Below, in pieces: positions 32,248-33,005 of a DNA stretch of 33,005 bases (position 1 is the stretch's first letter; each line of letters begins with the position of its first letter). The notes under the pieces are model-generated. The model had not been told where the DNA came from, searched no databases, and was given only the letters and a program-made list of their open reading frames with translations. The position numbers and the translations under genes are program-made. Origin of the DNA: WHSW01 sp035296705 (GTDB taxonomy: Bacteria > Actinomycetota > Thermoleophilia > Solirubrobacterales > 70-9); NCBI GenBank assembly GCA_035296705.1, contig DATHAL010000065.1, forward strand, positions 1-33,005, in the 5' to 3' direction.

Positions 32248-32919
32248 ATGACCGCACAGAAGTCGTTCAAGCGCAAGGTTCGGGCGCGGATGGCGAAGAC
32301 GGGCGAGAGCTACACGGCGGCGCGCCGCCAGCTGATCGCCTCGGGCGAGCGCCCGGCCACCGGCGCCGCGTCCTACGAGCCGCCGGTGTCGGACGAGGCC
32401 GCTCGCGAGGCGACGGGCCGCGGCTGGCAGGAGTGGTTCGCGATCCTCGACGAGTGGGGCGCCGTGAGCCGCCGCCACCCGGAGATCGCCCGCTGGCTGC
32501 AGGAGGAGCAGGACGTCGCGGGCTGGTGGGCGCAGTCGGTGACCGTCGCCTATGAGCAGGCGCGCGGGTTGCGGGCGCCCGGCCAGCGCGCCGACGGCGG
32601 GTTCTCGGCGACCGCGTCGAAGACCGTCGCTGTGCCCGTCGAGCGGCTGTACGAGGCGTTCCTCGACCGCCAGGTTCGCGAGCGGTGGCTGCCCGACGCC
32701 GGGATGCGCATCCGCACCGCCACGCCGCCGAAGTACGCGCGGTTCGATTGGGAGGACGGATCCACCCGCGTCATCGTCGGCTTCACCGCGAAGGAGGACG
32801 CCAAGAGCCAGGTCGGCCTCGAGCACGAACGCCTGCCGGATCCGGAGACCGCGGAGGAGATGAAGACATGGTGGCGCGAACGCGTCGCTGCGCTCAAAGA
32901 GGTGCTCGAAGCGAAATAG
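32248..32919 (+). CDS. DUF4287-like plus SRPBCC (AHSA1-like) two-domain protein
   Basis: 223 residues; the ATG is preceded by the SD GAAGGAG (32235-32241) at six bases. N-terminus SFKRKVRARMAKTGESYTAARRQL (6-29) is a basic helix pair seen in many actinobacterial proteins of this group. Residues about 57-108 (GRGWQEWFAILDEWG ... HPEIARWL ... GWWAQSVTVAYEQARG) match what I know as DUF4287. Residues 122-220 read as an SRPBCC/START fold (KTVAVPVERLYEAFLDRQVRERWLPD, then strands, then a long C-terminal helix). SRPBCC proteins bind hydrophobic ligands or act in stress responses. The basic N-terminus may bind nucleic acid; this is speculation. No signal peptide; cytoplasmic. Confidence 0.8.
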   Translation: MTAQKSFKRKVRARMAKTGESYTAARRQLIASGERPATGAASYEPPVSDEAAREATGRGWQEWFAILDEWGAVSRRHPEIARWLQEEQDVAGWWAQSVTVAYEQARGLRAPGQRADGGFSATASKTVAVPVERLYEAFLDRQVRERWLPDAGMRIRTATPPKYARFDWEDGSTRVIVGFTAKEDAKSQVGLEHERLPDPETAEEMKTWWRERVAALKEVLEAK

Positions 32920-32948
32920 GCACACTCGCGGCACATCCCGGGGTTGAG

Positions 32949-32961
32949 GCGCGCAGCGCGC
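32949..32961. terminator. GC palindrome downstream of last gene (possible terminator)
   Basis: GCGCGC-A-GCGCGC starts 29 bases after the stop at 32919. No T-run follows. The remaining bases to the window end show no gene. It may mark the 3' end of the DUF4287/SRPBCC transcript, but the support is weak. Confidence 0.25.
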
Positions 32962-33005
32962 GAAGGCAGCCTGCGCAACTGTGCATTCACCTGCAACCGG
33001 ACGGA

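Overview
The window is very GC-rich bacterial chromosome, densely packed with 27 genes (one cut by the left edge) and no RNA gene, insertion sequence, prophage or CRISPR array that I can see. The order glmU-prs-rplY-pth-mfd-(SurA-like)-mazG-eno-ftsB is a classic actinobacterial housekeeping order. With the very high GC, the many GTG/TTG starts and the leaderless-type promoters, it suggests Actinomycetota. Several family members (the GDPD, the DUF6159 protein, the SurA-like protein with a Cys-containing tail) resemble proteins of deep-branching Thermoleophilia such as Solirubrobacterales; that class-level placement is inference.

Region 1 (1-10804, minus strand) is a surface-glycan cassette. 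In transcription order it holds two large GT-C-type membrane proteins, two tandem paralogous sulfotransferases, a GT-B glycosyltransferase with an extra C-terminal domain, a third unrelated sulfotransferase, and a Wzx/MATE-like flippase that runs off the left edge. Genes overlap by 1-4 bases or are at most 28 bases apart. The cassette predicts a sulfated, lipid-linked surface glycan or glycolipid made and exported by one gene set, and it is the best candidate here for an undescribed system.

Region 2 (10824-17930, minus) holds ftsB/divIC, eno, mazG, a membrane-anchored parvulin-like protein and mfd, all tightly spaced and running in the same direction into the glycan cassette. A transcript from mfd to the flippase could exceed 17 kb, although an internal promoter in front of eno is likely.

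Region 3 (17957-22150) holds a plus-strand membrane protein with a C-terminal PI-PLC-like phosphodiesterase domain, then the minus-strand group rplY, pth and a crotonase-family protein coupled to pth.

Region 4 (22225-29566) is an eight-gene accessory block lying between rplY and prs, which are usually adjacent: an ABC1/UbiB kinase-like protein, a 14-TM MFS exporter, a DUF6159-like membrane protein, a glycerophosphodiesterase, a small exported NTF2-like protein, a membrane protein, a propeller-like hypothetical and a SnoaL-like protein. Strands alternate and 3' ends nearly touch or overlap.

Region 5 (29571-33005) holds prs and glmU, the latter from a probable leaderless promoter, and a divergent DUF4287/SRPBCC protein with a 227-base upstream region. 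GlmU makes UDP-GlcNAc, a precursor relevant to both peptidoglycan and the glycan cassette. Many independent starts have TAnnnT 6-12 bases upstream and no Shine-Dalgarno sequence, so leaderless or near-leaderless transcription is a recurring theme.
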